A DNA stretch of 64,000 nt from an uncultured Bacteroidia bacterium (GCA_902780935.1 CACZHP010000005.1:16644-80643); one strand, 5' to 3'; positions 36,999 through 44,897 are shown, counted from the stretch's first letter. Translations and numbers: made by a program. The notes: a model not told the origin generated them from the letters alone.

Positions 36999-37433
36999 AT
37001 GGATATTGACGAGAAATACATGCGCGAGGCCCTCCGTGAGGCTTTGGCGGCACTGGACGAGGGAGAGATCCCTATCGGTGCCGTTGTGGTGCTCAAAGGG
37101 AGAATCATCGGCAAGGGGCATAACATGACAGAGAGGCTGCATGACCCTACCGCTCACGCCGAGATGATCGCCATCACGGCAGCCACAGAGGCCATGGGTG
37201 GGAAATACCTGAATGACTGCACATTATACGTCACTGTCGAGCCATGCCCGATGTGTGCCGGAGGGCTGAACTGGGCTCAGATTGGTCGGATTGTCTATGG
37301 GGCTCTCGATCCAAGGAGGGGCTACTCGATGTTCTCCCCTTCCCTGCTTCATCCAAAGACAGAGGTTAGCGCTGGGGTCCTGGCTGAGGAGTGCGGCGCG
37401 CTGATGACGGACTTTTTCAAGTCGAAAAGATAG
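36999..37433 (+). CDS. tadA: tRNA-specific adenosine deaminase
   Basis: Converts A34 to inosine in tRNA anticodons. The 144-residue protein has the zinc deaminase signature: HAEMIAI with catalytic Glu, and VEPCPMCAGGLNWAQI. It begins MDIDEKYMREALREAL; the longer upstream frame runs through rpmH and is not used. The C-terminal FKSKR end is normal. Confidence 0.93.
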   Translation: MDIDEKYMREALREALAALDEGEIPIGAVVVLKGRIIGKGHNMTERLHDPTAHAEMIAITAATEAMGGKYLNDCTLYVTVEPCPMCAGGLNWAQIGRIVYGALDPRRGYSMFSPSLLHPKTEVSAGVLAEECGALMTDFFKSKR

Positions 37434-37460
37434 TTTCGAACCATTTTAGGTAAGAAAAAA

Positions 37461-37491
37461 CTTGTATTATCGAAAAAGATTCCTATCTTTG
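37461..37491 (+). promoter_or_regulatory. Consensus promoter for tRNA-Val
   Basis: TTG at 37462-37464 and TATCTTTG at 37484-37491 are separated by 19 bases. The expected start of transcription falls a few bases before the tRNA. Confidence 0.8.
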
Positions 37492-37502
37492 CAATCCCAA
37501 AC

Positions 37503-37577
37503 GAGGGCTTAGCTCAGTTGGTTTAGAGCGCTTGCTTGACAGGCAAGAGGTCGGCAGTTCAAATCTGCCAGTCCTCA
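37503..37577 (+). tRNA. tRNA-Val (anticodon GAC)
   Basis: A full cloverleaf: acceptor GAGGGCT with AGTCCTC, D stem GCTC/GAGC, anticodon stem CTTGC/GCAAG around loop TTGACAG (anticodon GAC), T stem GGCAG/CTGCC with loop TTCAAAT, discriminator A. CCA is not encoded. A promoter precedes it and a terminator follows. Confidence 0.95.
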
Positions 37578-37588
37578 CTCGAAAAAAG

Positions 37589-37611
37589 CACCGGATTTCC
37601 GGTGTTTTTTT
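37589..37611 (+). terminator. Terminator of the tRNA-Val gene
   Basis: CACCGG (37589-37594) pairs with CCGGTG (37599-37604), loop ATTT, then seven T; an A run upstream extends the stem. Confidence 0.85.
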
Positions 37612-37626
37612 GTTTTCCGTACCGGC

Positions 37627-37760
37627 CGGGCAAGGTCTAACTAGTATAGGTGCAAAAATTAACTTGATGCCCTCGACCTTGCCCACCTATTCGGTCCCTG
37701 GAGGACCTCAGAGCCCACCTTCCCGGGCATGGTCCCCACCCTAAAATTAGACCTTGCCCG
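37627..37760. mobile_element. 134-bp MITE-like element with 14-bp perfect terminal inverted repeats
   Basis: CGGGCAAGGTCTAA at 37627-37640 is repeated exactly as its complement at 37747-37760. A third partial copy (GACCTTGCCCA) lies inside at about 37674-37684. There is no gene inside. The right repeat supplies the premature stop of the HAD gene fragment at 37747-37971, so the element appears to have interrupted that gene. I see no clear target-site duplication. Confidence 0.6.
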
Positions 37761-37971
37761 AAAGCCCAAGGCAACTATTGCCCTGTACAAGCGATGCTCG
37801 GTTGGTGTCGTCAGTGGTTACAATTGAGGCTCCGGTCGCTTCCACAATCTCGCGGAGATTCTCGACCGCCTCGTTGTCGAAACGGTGTCCATACCTTTCA
37901 GGATCCTTGTTTTCATCCCGCTCGGTGTTCAGCGGGCCGTCAATATCAAGGAAAATGTATTTGTTCATCAA
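37747..37971 (-). pseudogene. Truncated HAD-like hydrolase
   Basis: The 74-codon remnant starts MMNKYIFLDIDGPLNTE with the HAD nucleophile motif (DxDG) and runs to IVTTDDTNRASL before entering the 14-bp inverted repeat, which supplies its stop. The remaining HAD motifs are missing and are not found on the far side of the element, where the tRNA-Val terminator lies. The start is six bases after the stop of the preceding lipoprotein gene, so it was the last gene of that operon. Relatives include HAD domains of RNA-repair and polynucleotide-phosphatase proteins. Confidence 0.65.
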
Positions 37972-37977
37972 AGAGTT

Positions 37978-39210
37978 CTATCTATTATCCAACGAATCCA
38001 GAAACTCCTTCCAGCGCTCATCAAATGAGGGGCCATCCAGTTCCTCGTCAGGAACTGTGTACGGAATTCTCAGTCTCCACATGTCGTCGCTGGTGACGCC
38101 ATACCCCTCATACCGGTTCTTGAGCATTATGTATTTCATCCGCCTCGCATTGTTCGTGCAGTTGTCATAAACGGCTTTCCGTGAGCCGCTTAATAACCCG
38201 GAGACTGAATCCCTGGCGTCCATCCACTTCTTCCATGCCTCCATTTCCTCTTCCAGAACGGTTCGCCTTTCCTCCAGTGTGTAGGAATACTCATCATCCT
38301 TGAAAGTGACCATGAAACGACGGTATTCCCGCATCACTTTTTGAGCACTGACGGTCACATGACGGACAATATCGCATTCGTCAAGTTCTCCTATCTGGTG
38401 GAAAAGGTAGTCCGATAGGGAGTGTTCGCGTATCAGGGCGTCATCCTCACGTATGCCCGAGATCGCCATGCTCCATGATGACCCGTCCATACCGCTCGGA
38501 TTTCCATCGATTATCCTGAACGCGGAATCAACGGCCGCATGGTAGTTCAGCCATTCGTCATTCTCCTTCTTCAATGCCATGACGACCAGACTGTCCGAAT
38601 GACTGATGACCTCCTTAAAGAACAGTCTTGAGATAAATTCCTGAAAGTCAGCGAGAAATCCGGTGTGAATATTCAAGTCAATCTGGAATTGCGGCTCAAA
38701 GTCGCAAAGGCTTTGTATCCTTGTCTTAAGGATGTCGAATCTCTCACGTTCTAAGGTTGGGGAATGAGAGGCGGTGTCGTACTGTTCAAGCCGCCACAAT
38801 GTGAGTTCATCATTATACCGGTTTGTACTATCATAGTACCACAACGAGTATAAGTCCTGGACTGTCACATATTGGTTGATGGATTTATAGCCAATCAGGC
38901 TCGCACGTTGTACTTGTTCACCATCTGGATTCTTACCAGCGCATAGTTCTTTCCATTCCTCTATACGGCCGTCAGCAGGTTTGCCGAAAAGATAGTCTCC
39001 AGGCTCAATCTCTCTCCAATAATGCTTAATCAAGATTTCCGCATTTAGGCTTAACAACAATGAGTCATTCAGTCCAGCATAGTATTCATCCGTATAATTA
39101 TCCTTGGAATCTATGCCCCCCTTCATCTTCCTGTTGTTACCGCATGAGGCCACAAGTGCGACAAGGGTGGCAAGGATCAATACACGCTTGATTTGTTTTT
39201 CCACTATCAT
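37978..39210 (-). CDS. Uncharacterised lipoprotein (410 aa)
   Basis: A lipoprotein signal (VLILATLVALVASC) is followed by a helical protein rich in charged and aromatic residues (DSLLLSLNAEILIKHYWREI). No known domain is seen. Its start overlaps the phosphoesterase stop by four bases (ATGA), so the two are coupled. The C-terminus keeps WKKWMDARDSVSG and a final EFLDSL. Function is unknown. Confidence 0.6.
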   Translation of the reverse strand: MIVEKQIKRVLILATLVALVASCGNNRKMKGGIDSKDNYTDEYYAGLNDSLLLSLNAEILIKHYWREIEPGDYLFGKPADGRIEEWKELCAGKNPDGEQVQRASLIGYKSINQYVTVQDLYSLWYYDSTNRYNDELTLWRLEQYDTASHSPTLERERFDILKTRIQSLCDFEPQFQIDLNIHTGFLADFQEFISRLFFKEVISHSDSLVVMALKKENDEWLNYHAAVDSAFRIIDGNPSGMDGSSWSMAISGIREDDALIREHSLSDYLFHQIGELDECDIVRHVTVSAQKVMREYRRFMVTFKDDEYSYTLEERRTVLEEEMEAWKKWMDARDSVSGLLSGSRKAVYDNCTNNARRMKYIMLKNRYEGYGVTSDDMWRLRIPYTVPDEELDGPSFDERWKEFLDSLDNR

Positions 39211-39959
39211 GAAATATCAGTATTTTTTCTCACACTCTCATTGTACCGGCAATCGTAAATTTTTCCGTCCTCCTGATCTAGGCAGAATGCCTGCCGGCAA
39301 TCGAGGCAATAGAACTTATCTTGATAATACACTGGCACTTCCATCTGGGTATGGCCGAATACCTGGACAATGCCGGGGATATTGTTGTCTTCATTGAGGT
39401 GGTCTCTCAAGTCAGCCCAGACCATGCTGCCGCAGGGCTTGTCACCACCACGGTCAAATGAGATGTCACCAAGGGCAGACATGAACTCCGGATGCCCCAC
39501 GAGGTCGTTCATGAGCTCGGCGGTGATGTCCTCGTCCTCAAGCCTGGGGAAATTGGCGGAGACCCATCCCCGGCATATTCCCGCATGGGAGAAAAGGAAA
39601 CGCTTGCCTCTAGACTTTACCTCATACGCCATCTTGAACAGATCCTGGTTATCCCAGAACTTATGGGCGTTCCTCACGGCGTTGTCGATGTCGAAGCGGC
39701 TTCCCATCATCTCTGGATACAGGTAATGGAGATCGTGGTTCCCCCAGAGAAGCGTCACCCTGTCCGGGTTCTCTCTCTTGAAGCTGATTATGTCCTCAAG
39801 CCCCTTGAACGCCTCCTCGTCCGTGTAGCCTTCATCAGGATAGGGATCGAGATAGTCCCCGAGGAATATGAACTCCTCCCCGGAATTCCTCTTGACGGCG
39901 TCCCGCCAGAAGCTTCTTCCGTGGACATCAGGAATGATTATCAGCTTGCCGCTATTCAT
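39207..39959 (-). CDS. Calcineurin-like metallophosphoesterase
   Basis: The 250-residue protein has the metallophosphoesterase motifs: IIPDVHGR (DxH), FLGDYLDPYP (GDxxD), LLWGNHDLHYL (GNHD), SHAG and VFGHTQME (GHT). It probably hydrolyses a phosphodiester or phosphomonoester of a nucleotide or protein. Its start overlaps the stop of the macro-like gene by eight bases. Sitting next to a macro-like protein and a HAD remnant, it could act on ADP-ribose derivatives or RNA ends; this is inference. Confidence 0.85.
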   Translation of the reverse strand: MNSGKLIIIPDVHGRSFWRDAVKRNSGEEFIFLGDYLDPYPDEGYTDEEAFKGLEDIISFKRENPDRVTLLWGNHDLHYLYPEMMGSRFDIDNAVRNAHKFWDNQDLFKMAYEVKSRGKRFLFSHAGICRGWVSANFPRLEDEDITAELMNDLVGHPEFMSALGDISFDRGGDKPCGSMVWADLRDHLNEDNNIPGIVQVFGHTQMEVPVYYQDKFYCLDCRQAFCLDQEDGKIYDCRYNESVRKNTDIS

Positions 39960-40353
39960 TGGACTGCGTTAAAACTTCCCAGAAACGCTGCGGTAAAGTA
40001 ATATTCTCAACATCAACAGCTTTGGCGAATAGAGGCGCTATCTCTTCTGGAGCGAAGCCGGCAATTCCGCAACCGATCTCTGTGACAAGGAACCTCTTTT
40101 CAGGGTGGTTCTTGGCATATTCGATGAACTCATCCACGTAAGGCGCGATGGTCTCGACTCCGCCTTGCATCGTGGGGATCGCATAGCTCTGGCCTTGCAT
40201 GCCGACGCCCTGGCCCCAAATTGCGCCAAACTTATTGTAAGCCGTCCGAGCGGCGCCTCCGCCATGGAAGCCACCCAGGTTACTTCCGAAGACGAACACC
40301 TCATTAGGCCTGAGGGAAACAACTAAAGAATCAGTTATACGAGCTTTGTTCAT
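39952..40353 (-). CDS. Macro-domain-like protein, copy 1
   Basis: The 133-residue protein begins with EVFVFGSNLGGFHGGGAART and contains a block from WGQGVGMQGQSYAIPT to FLVTEIGCGIAGF. Proteins of this kind are annotated as phage-associated A1S_2505-like proteins. The glycine-rich start and the IGCGIAGF loop resemble macro (ADP-ribose-binding) domains, which is my inference. A second copy at 46119-46514 shares almost the entire central block in protein and DNA. It overlaps the phosphoesterase gene by eight bases. Confidence 0.7.
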   Translation of the reverse strand: MNKARITDSLVVSLRPNEVFVFGSNLGGFHGGGAARTAYNKFGAIWGQGVGMQGQSYAIPTMQGGVETIAPYVDEFIEYAKNHPEKRFLVTEIGCGIAGFAPEEIAPLFAKAVDVENITLPQRFWEVLTQSNE

Positions 40354-40398
40354 AATTAGGGTTATTAGATCACATGTGAACTATATACTACTTGTTGG

Positions 40399-40962
40399 CT
40401 AAGAATGTTTCATGGGGCGGAGGTTATTTCTGAAAGATTCGAACATGACCCTATAATGATACCGCAGTTTTCTCGACGACTCGTCAAGAAGGTTGATGAA
40501 GAAGCGTATGGTCTCGCAGTAGGTGTCGGGCTTCAGCGTGACCGACCCGACACTGTATTTGACGAGCTCTTTCTCCAAGTCCAGCGAGACACTGGCGCTA
40601 AGATCGTAGAGTGAGGTAATGAGATACAATATGTTCCTGTTGACGTCAGGGTCCAACTCCTCCCCAAGGATCAACTCAATAGAACCGTCGCTCCGCAGAC
40701 GCAACTCATAGTCCTTGAACATGTCCGTGAAAAGGATTAGGCCAGCCCCCTGATACGTTCTCGTATGGTAACCCATGTCCTTCAGGAACTCATCGATCAT
40801 ATCCAAGGACACCTTGTCATCTTCTCCAGTATCAGGGACCATCTGGAGGTCCTCCAGTAGCGCTGACACCTCAGGAGGCATCTCCGACACGGCCAACCTA
40901 GCCTCAAGATCCCTTATTCTCGCCTCCAACTTGGCGATCGCTTTCCTGGTCTCGTGATCCAT
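40399..40962 (-). CDS. Uncharacterised coiled-coil / YbjN-like protein
   Basis: The 187-residue protein starts with a coiled coil (KAIAKLEARIRDLEARLAV), followed by an alpha/beta domain (IDEFLKDMGYHTRTYQGAG..., YELRLRSDGSIELILG) whose pattern recalls YbjN or secretion-chaperone-like folds. It has no signal peptide. The gap to the macro-like gene is 45 bases. The call is weak; I cannot name a function. Confidence 0.45.
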   Translation of the reverse strand: MDHETRKAIAKLEARIRDLEARLAVSEMPPEVSALLEDLQMVPDTGEDDKVSLDMIDEFLKDMGYHTRTYQGAGLILFTDMFKDYELRLRSDGSIELILGEELDPDVNRNILYLITSLYDLSASVSLDLEKELVKYSVGSVTLKPDTYCETIRFFINLLDESSRKLRYHYRVMFESFRNNLRPMKHS

Positions 40963-41222
40963 TTTTCTTATTTCTTAACAATAACTCCATAGTAATAAGG
41001 GAGTTGACTCAGACTTGATCAGCCTCTCAAGATAGTTCATGCCCTTCGATGAAACCGTGATGCAGACTTGGCAACTCGGGCCATGCAAGGGAATATATTT
41101 CTTGTGGCACCATTTGTCCACCCAAGTCGAGCGATGAATCATTAACCCTCTTTTGTATGCGCCTTCAACACCTTGAATTTGCCCAATGAGGAGCATTGGC
41201 TGCCCACTTATTCATTCATTCC

Positions 41223-41628
41223 CTAATTTTCTTTGACCTTGAACGCCGGGTAGGCCATATTGTTTGCGAAATCAAATGTCCAGTTGTTGGCTCTGAGGAA
41301 ATCTACGCCGAGTATGCCGTGAACCAGACCTTTCATCCGATGCCTTCGCTATGCCATTTCCGGTGGAGATCACACTCACCTTCCCTTCCCTGGGTGCAAC
41401 AGAGAATGTCTCCTGGCTCAATTCCTCGACGACACTCCTGTTAATGTGGCTCCCGTCGCTTCCGGTGTCCAGGATAAAAAGCAGTTCTTTCCCCTTGCAG
41501 GTTAATTCAATAACAGGAAGGCAGATCTTTGATAAGTATTCCGTGAATGATACGGCGAACGGGGTTACCAGCTCCTGTTCTTTGCTTAAAGTATTTTCGT
41601 TTTTCATGGTATTCATATTATTGTTCAT
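41223..41628 (-). pseudogene. Retropepsin-like aspartic protease with a frameshift
   Basis: The first frame encodes VIELTCKGKELLFILDTGSD with the DTG catalytic motif, then loses the fold after AKASDE near 41340. The next frame restores it: MKGLVHGILGVDFLRANNW followed by TFDFANNMAYPAFKVKEN and a stop at 41223. The whole is 406 bases, one more than a multiple of three, so a single-base change explains it. It is either a pseudogene, a sequencing error or, less likely, a +1 recoding site. The second half of a retropepsin normally carries HGILGVDFL, so the repaired reading is convincing. Confidence 0.65.
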
Positions 41629-41727
41629 CAGTTAATGTCGGTTTGTCAAAAAGGTAAACACTGAAGGCTCACACAAAAATAGCGTGAGGCCACGAAATGT
41701 ATTTTCGCTTTGGGAAAGGATGAATGA

Positions 41728-42609
41728 CTACTGAAGGACTTGGGACAAATAGCCAAGTTCACCATAAGCAGTCTGTTGCCTGACCGCCGAGATAATCTGG
41801 ATGAAGATCCTCGGGAAAGGCTTGATTGTTCTTTGGGCGATCTCGACAGGAACCTCCTTATAGAAGGCTTCTGCAATCCCTCCTGTAATACAGGCTAAAG
41901 TGTCGCTATCTCCTCCCAGAGAAACAGCTTTTTTGATCGCATCCTCAAAACCTGTAGAGTCAAGGAAAGCGATGATCGCCTGAGGCACGGTCCCCTGGCA
42001 ACTTGATTCCCATTTGTAGATAGGGTGCCAATAGTCATAAGTTTTCTGCAGATCGTACCCGTACTGAGTCTCAACATATTCCCGTATCTGCTCCTTCGTT
42101 TTTCCGTTCCTGGCCATCCAGATGGCGGCGGAGGTTGCCTGGGCGCCCTTGATTCCTTCAGGATGGTTGTGGGTGATGGCGGCGGAGATAGCGGCGACCC
42201 GCTCGGTCTCCTCCAAAGTGTCGAAGAACCAACCCACAGCGCTCACCCGCATCGCAGAACCGTTGCCCCAGGAGCTATACGGATGCCTTCCGGTACTGGA
42301 CTCATACGGGGCGGCACCGTACTGGCCGTCATATGCTTTCAGGGTATTGGGGAAAAAAAGCCAACGATAAAACCCGCCACCATAACCACCTCTCGGGCAT
42401 GGGCACTTTTCGGCGAAAATGACCATGATGTCCTCAAGGCCCTGGTAAGTGTGCCCCTTGTCCTTAAGCAGCCAATATGCTACGGCCATGGTCATGATGC
42501 TGTCGTCAGTGTATGCGCTGTCCTCCCTGAACAGCTTGAAATTGTAGTCTTTGGTGTTGTGGAACTCATAGACTGATCCTATGGTGTCCCCTGCGATCGC
42601 TCCTAACAT
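41728..42609 (-). CDS. ADP-ribosylglycohydrolase family protein
   Basis: The 293-residue protein has the DraG/ARH motifs: MLGAIAGDTIGSVYEF at the N-terminus, YTDDSIMTMAVA (TDD metal ligands), WGNGSAMRVSAVG, ITHNHPEGIKGA and LGGDSDTLACITGG (GDSDT metal site). It removes ADP-ribose from proteins or small acceptors. It follows the NUDIX gene by 13 bases with a clear AGGAGG-type ribosome-binding site. Together with DUF6939, NrtR-like NUDIX and macro-like genes it forms an ADP-ribose set. Confidence 0.93.
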   Translation of the reverse strand: MLGAIAGDTIGSVYEFHNTKDYNFKLFREDSAYTDDSIMTMAVAYWLLKDKGHTYQGLEDIMVIFAEKCPCPRGGYGGGFYRWLFFPNTLKAYDGQYGAAPYESSTGRHPYSSWGNGSAMRVSAVGWFFDTLEETERVAAISAAITHNHPEGIKGAQATSAAIWMARNGKTKEQIREYVETQYGYDLQKTYDYWHPIYKWESSCQGTVPQAIIAFLDSTGFEDAIKKAVSLGGDSDTLACITGGIAEAFYKEVPVEIAQRTIKPFPRIFIQIISAVRQQTAYGELGYLSQVLQ

Positions 42610-42622
42610 AGTTTTTCCTCCT

Positions 42623-43321
42623 TTAAAACTCCAGCCGGAAGCCCTTGGCTTTCAGCAGGTCATATTTCTCTTTGTTGAAACGGTAAGTGACAGGTACTCT
42701 CGAGGACGCTCCGGCGGGACGGTCCCCCGTGTCCTCCAGGATGTCGAGGTGCAGCATCTTCGCCGCGAAGTTGCGACGGTCGAAACGCACCCCGAGAATG
42801 CTCTCGTAGAGGTGCTGCAGCTGGGGCATCGTGAACACATCCGGCAACAGCTCGAATCCAACCGGCTCGAAGTGGATCCGCTCCCGGAGGGTCTTCATCG
42901 CCACACGAAGGATCATGTCGTGGTCGAAAGCCAGCTGGGGAATATCCTTGACGCTGAACCAGTCCGCCTTCGCCGCGTCGTCCCCGCCATGAACCTCGGA
43001 GATATTAAGAAGCGCCAGGTAGGCAATCGTTATCACCCGTCCCCTTGGATCCCTCCCGACCTCCGAGAATGTGTGGAACTGCTCGATGTACGAGGGAACC
43101 AGGCCGGTTTCCTCAAGAAGCTCGCGTCTCGCGCCCTCCTCCGCCGTCTCGTCCATCTGGAGATAACCTCCCGGGAACGCCCACATCCCCTTGAAGGGAG
43201 GAATTCCCCTCTGAACTAACAAAACCTTCAGGTCCTTGCCATCGTATCCGAATATCACGCAGTCTGTCGTCACCGACGGCCGAGGGTACGGATATGTGAA
43301 CTCGCCTTTCTCTTTTTTCAT
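42623..43321 (-). CDS. NUDIX hydrolase of the NrtR type
   Basis: The 232-residue protein has an N-terminal NUDIX domain with box GGYLQMDETAEEGARRELLE followed by ETGL, and a C-terminal winged-helix-like segment (LLPDVFTMPQLQHLYESIL, RRNFAAKMLHLDILEDTG, and the final KAKGFRLEF). This is the NrtR layout, in which an ADP-ribose-sensing NUDIX domain controls NAD genes. The NUDIX box keeps its catalytic Glu residues, so it may also hydrolyse ADP-ribose. It lies three bases after DUF6939 and 13 before the glycohydrolase. Confidence 0.88.
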   Translation of the reverse strand: MKKEKGEFTYPYPRPSVTTDCVIFGYDGKDLKVLLVQRGIPPFKGMWAFPGGYLQMDETAEEGARRELLEETGLVPSYIEQFHTFSEVGRDPRGRVITIAYLALLNISEVHGGDDAAKADWFSVKDIPQLAFDHDMILRVAMKTLRERIHFEPVGFELLPDVFTMPQLQHLYESILGVRFDRRNFAAKMLHLDILEDTGDRPAGASSRVPVTYRFNKEKYDLLKAKGFRLEF

Positions 43322-43324
43322 ATG

Positions 43325-44104
43325 TTACTTTATAATTTCCAACTTGGCCAGCCTGACAGCCAGCGTCTTAATGCCCTCTTCGTCGAAATCGACGGTTACC
43401 CGGCCAACCGCGGGATCAACAGCGGTCACCGTCCCCTCTCCGAACTTCTGATGACGGACCCGCATGCCCTCTGACAGGACCTCGATCCCTGCGGATAAGG
43501 ACTCTGCCGCCTCCGTCGTGACCGTCCCCTCCGAATTCGAGGACTTTGTGTCCCCGCACTCAGGGTAGTTCCCCTCGAGGTAGGCCTTTATAAGGCTGGC
43601 GTGGGAGAGAGGTTTCCGGGGATCCGACACGTCGCCGTTGGTCTCATAGTCAAGAAGCACCAGCGTGCCGGACTTCGAGATCAGCCGCAGCTTCTCCAAC
43701 TGGGGAGCGAGCTTATGGTCGAGAACCCACTTGTAGGATGGCAGGTAGATGAGCTTGCGGGCCTCGAGGTAGCCCAGAAGCTCCGTCCCGTCCACGCCCT
43801 TGCGGTGGCCCAGCGTCGGCCCGAAACGGCGGGTCGTGCGCTTCAGGTCCTTCATCGTGGCGTTCCGGAAGCACGATCGGTCAACACCGGCCGTACCGAA
43901 CACCTTCAGGCCTTGCCAGATCCCCTCCACGGACATAGAGGTCATGTTACCGGAATATGGGACCGGAATCCCGCCATGGGGGTAGAACGGGCTGAAACGG
44001 ACCATCTCGCCGGTGGCGTGGCTCGTCACATCGACTATCACCGCCCCGGGATAATCTCGCTCCAGGGTCGATAATTTCTTCCTCTTTGACTCTACGACTA
44101 TCAT
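43325..44104 (-). CDS. DUF6939 protein with C-terminal Tudor-like domain
   Basis: Residues 1-190 match the DUF6939 pattern as I know it: MIVVESKRKKLSTLERDYPG, VRFSPFYPHGGIPVP, SVEGIWQGLKVF, LGHRKG and YLEARKLIYLPSYKWVL. The C-terminal 50 residues (MRVRHQKFGEGTVTAVDPAV... VTVDFDEEGIKTL) resemble the Tudor-like tail of UvrD/PcrA helicases, an unusual fusion. The linker carries a serine-rich segment. DUF6939 has no fixed activity. It is the first gene of the cluster with the NUDIX and ADP-ribosylglycohydrolase genes, which suggests a role in ADP-ribose or NAD-derived modification. Confidence 0.72.
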   Translation of the reverse strand: MIVVESKRKKLSTLERDYPGAVIVDVTSHATGEMVRFSPFYPHGGIPVPYSGNMTSMSVEGIWQGLKVFGTAGVDRSCFRNATMKDLKRTTRRFGPTLGHRKGVDGTELLGYLEARKLIYLPSYKWVLDHKLAPQLEKLRLISKSGTLVLLDYETNGDVSDPRKPLSHASLIKAYLEGNYPECGDTKSSNSEGTVTTEAAESLSAGIEVLSEGMRVRHQKFGEGTVTAVDPAVGRVTVDFDEEGIKTLAVRLAKLEIIK

Positions 44105-44139
44105 ATATCGCGAATTTAATGAATATCTCTTTCAAAAGA

Positions 44140-44160
44140 GAGGGGGATTTCTCCCCCCTC
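44140..44160 (-). terminator. Probable terminator of the cytosine-depleted gene
   Basis: GAGGGGG (44140-44146) pairs with CCCCCTC (44154-44160), loop of seven. Read on the minus strand it is followed by a modest T-rich tail (CTCTTTTG). It lies ten bases after the stop of the gene at 44171-44782. Confidence 0.5.
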
Positions 44161-44170
44161 AAACAACTCT

Positions 44171-44782
44171 TTACCCTCTCCTCAATCCAATCTTTCCCCA
44201 CATCCCATCAAGACTCTCAACACTGTCGAAAACAACATAGTCTTTCTCTTCCATCCCCTCCAGGAAACCAAGGTCACTCTCAACCTCATATTCCCTCAAA
44301 CCATTTGCCCACAACAACTTCTCCACGTTGTTCCTCTTCTCCCCACTCACAAACACCATCTTTCCTCCAGTCCTCTCACAGATCCTCTCCAGCAACTTCA
44401 AATCCTCCCTTATCCCAATCACCCTCTTCCCAAAACTCTCCTCAGAATATCTCCTCCTCATCACATCCATCCTCTCATTCTTATTCCCTTCCCACACTTC
44501 TAACTTCTTTCTCACACCCCTCATCCAATACAACCTCTCAATATTTCCTTCCTCCTTAAATCTCCTCTCCCACTCTTCCAACTTCTTCATCATCTCACCG
44601 AACCCCACAACCTTTCTCACAACCTTCCCATTTTTCTTCTCCTTCCCCACAAACTCACTCTCAAAAAACTCATCCCCAACAAGTTCTCTCACAACCCTTT
44701 TAGCATTCAACTCATCATTCCTCCTCTCATCAAAACCACCGACCAAAACATTCTCAACCTTGAAAACAATAACTTTCCTCAT
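44171..44782 (-). CDS. HAD-like protein encoded by an almost cytosine-free coding strand
   Basis: The 203-residue protein starts MRKVIVFKVENVLVGGFDER; the position of the HAD nucleophile (VFDxxNVL) carries Lys, and a later MVFVSGEKRNNVEKLLWANG segment fits the HAD core, so an inactive HAD fold is likely. By hand count the coding strand has about 20 C in 612 bases, including a 154-base stretch without any (44446-44599). The protein has no Pro, His or Gln and only one Thr, one Cys and two Ala: every residue needing C is avoided. Codons are AGG/AGA, TTG, AGT. A consensus promoter lies upstream. A random strand of this G/A/T content would hit stops often, so the open frame is real. Confidence 0.7.
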   Translation of the reverse strand: MRKVIVFKVENVLVGGFDERRNDELNAKRVVRELVGDEFFESEFVGKEKKNGKVVRKVVGFGEMMKKLEEWERRFKEEGNIERLYWMRGVRKKLEVWEGNKNERMDVMRRRYSEESFGKRVIGIREDLKLLERICERTGGKMVFVSGEKRNNVEKLLWANGLREYEVESDLGFLEGMEEKDYVVFDSVESLDGMWGKIGLRRG

Positions 44783-44815
44783 ATTTTAAAGAACTTTAAT
44801 TGTGTAAAAACAACG

Positions 44816-44846
44816 CAAAAATAATGCGTATTTTTTACACATACAA
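44816..44846 (-). promoter_or_regulatory. Promoter of the cytosine-depleted gene
   Basis: On the minus strand TTG (44846-44844) and TATTTTTG (44823-44816) are 20 bases apart. The same region forms an imperfect palindrome (GTGTAAAAA...TTTTTTACAC, 44801-44840) between the divergent genes, which could be an operator or a terminator for read-through. Confidence 0.6.
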
Positions 44847-44897
44847 GTTTTTCGAGAGAAAAAACAACGAAATGCTGGTGTTAAAGCAAACTTTTAC

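Noticed and set aside
40975-41196. A 73-codon minus-strand frame beside the retropepsin remnant
   Set aside because: It has a Cys/His-rich middle but no family and no context; it may be the remnant of another gene.
44086-44789. Two plus-strand frames (157 and 153 codons) opposite the cytosine-depleted gene
   Set aside because: The plus strand here has almost no G, so TAG and TGA are rare and long frames arise by chance. The products are low-complexity Ser/Pro/Phe/Leu.
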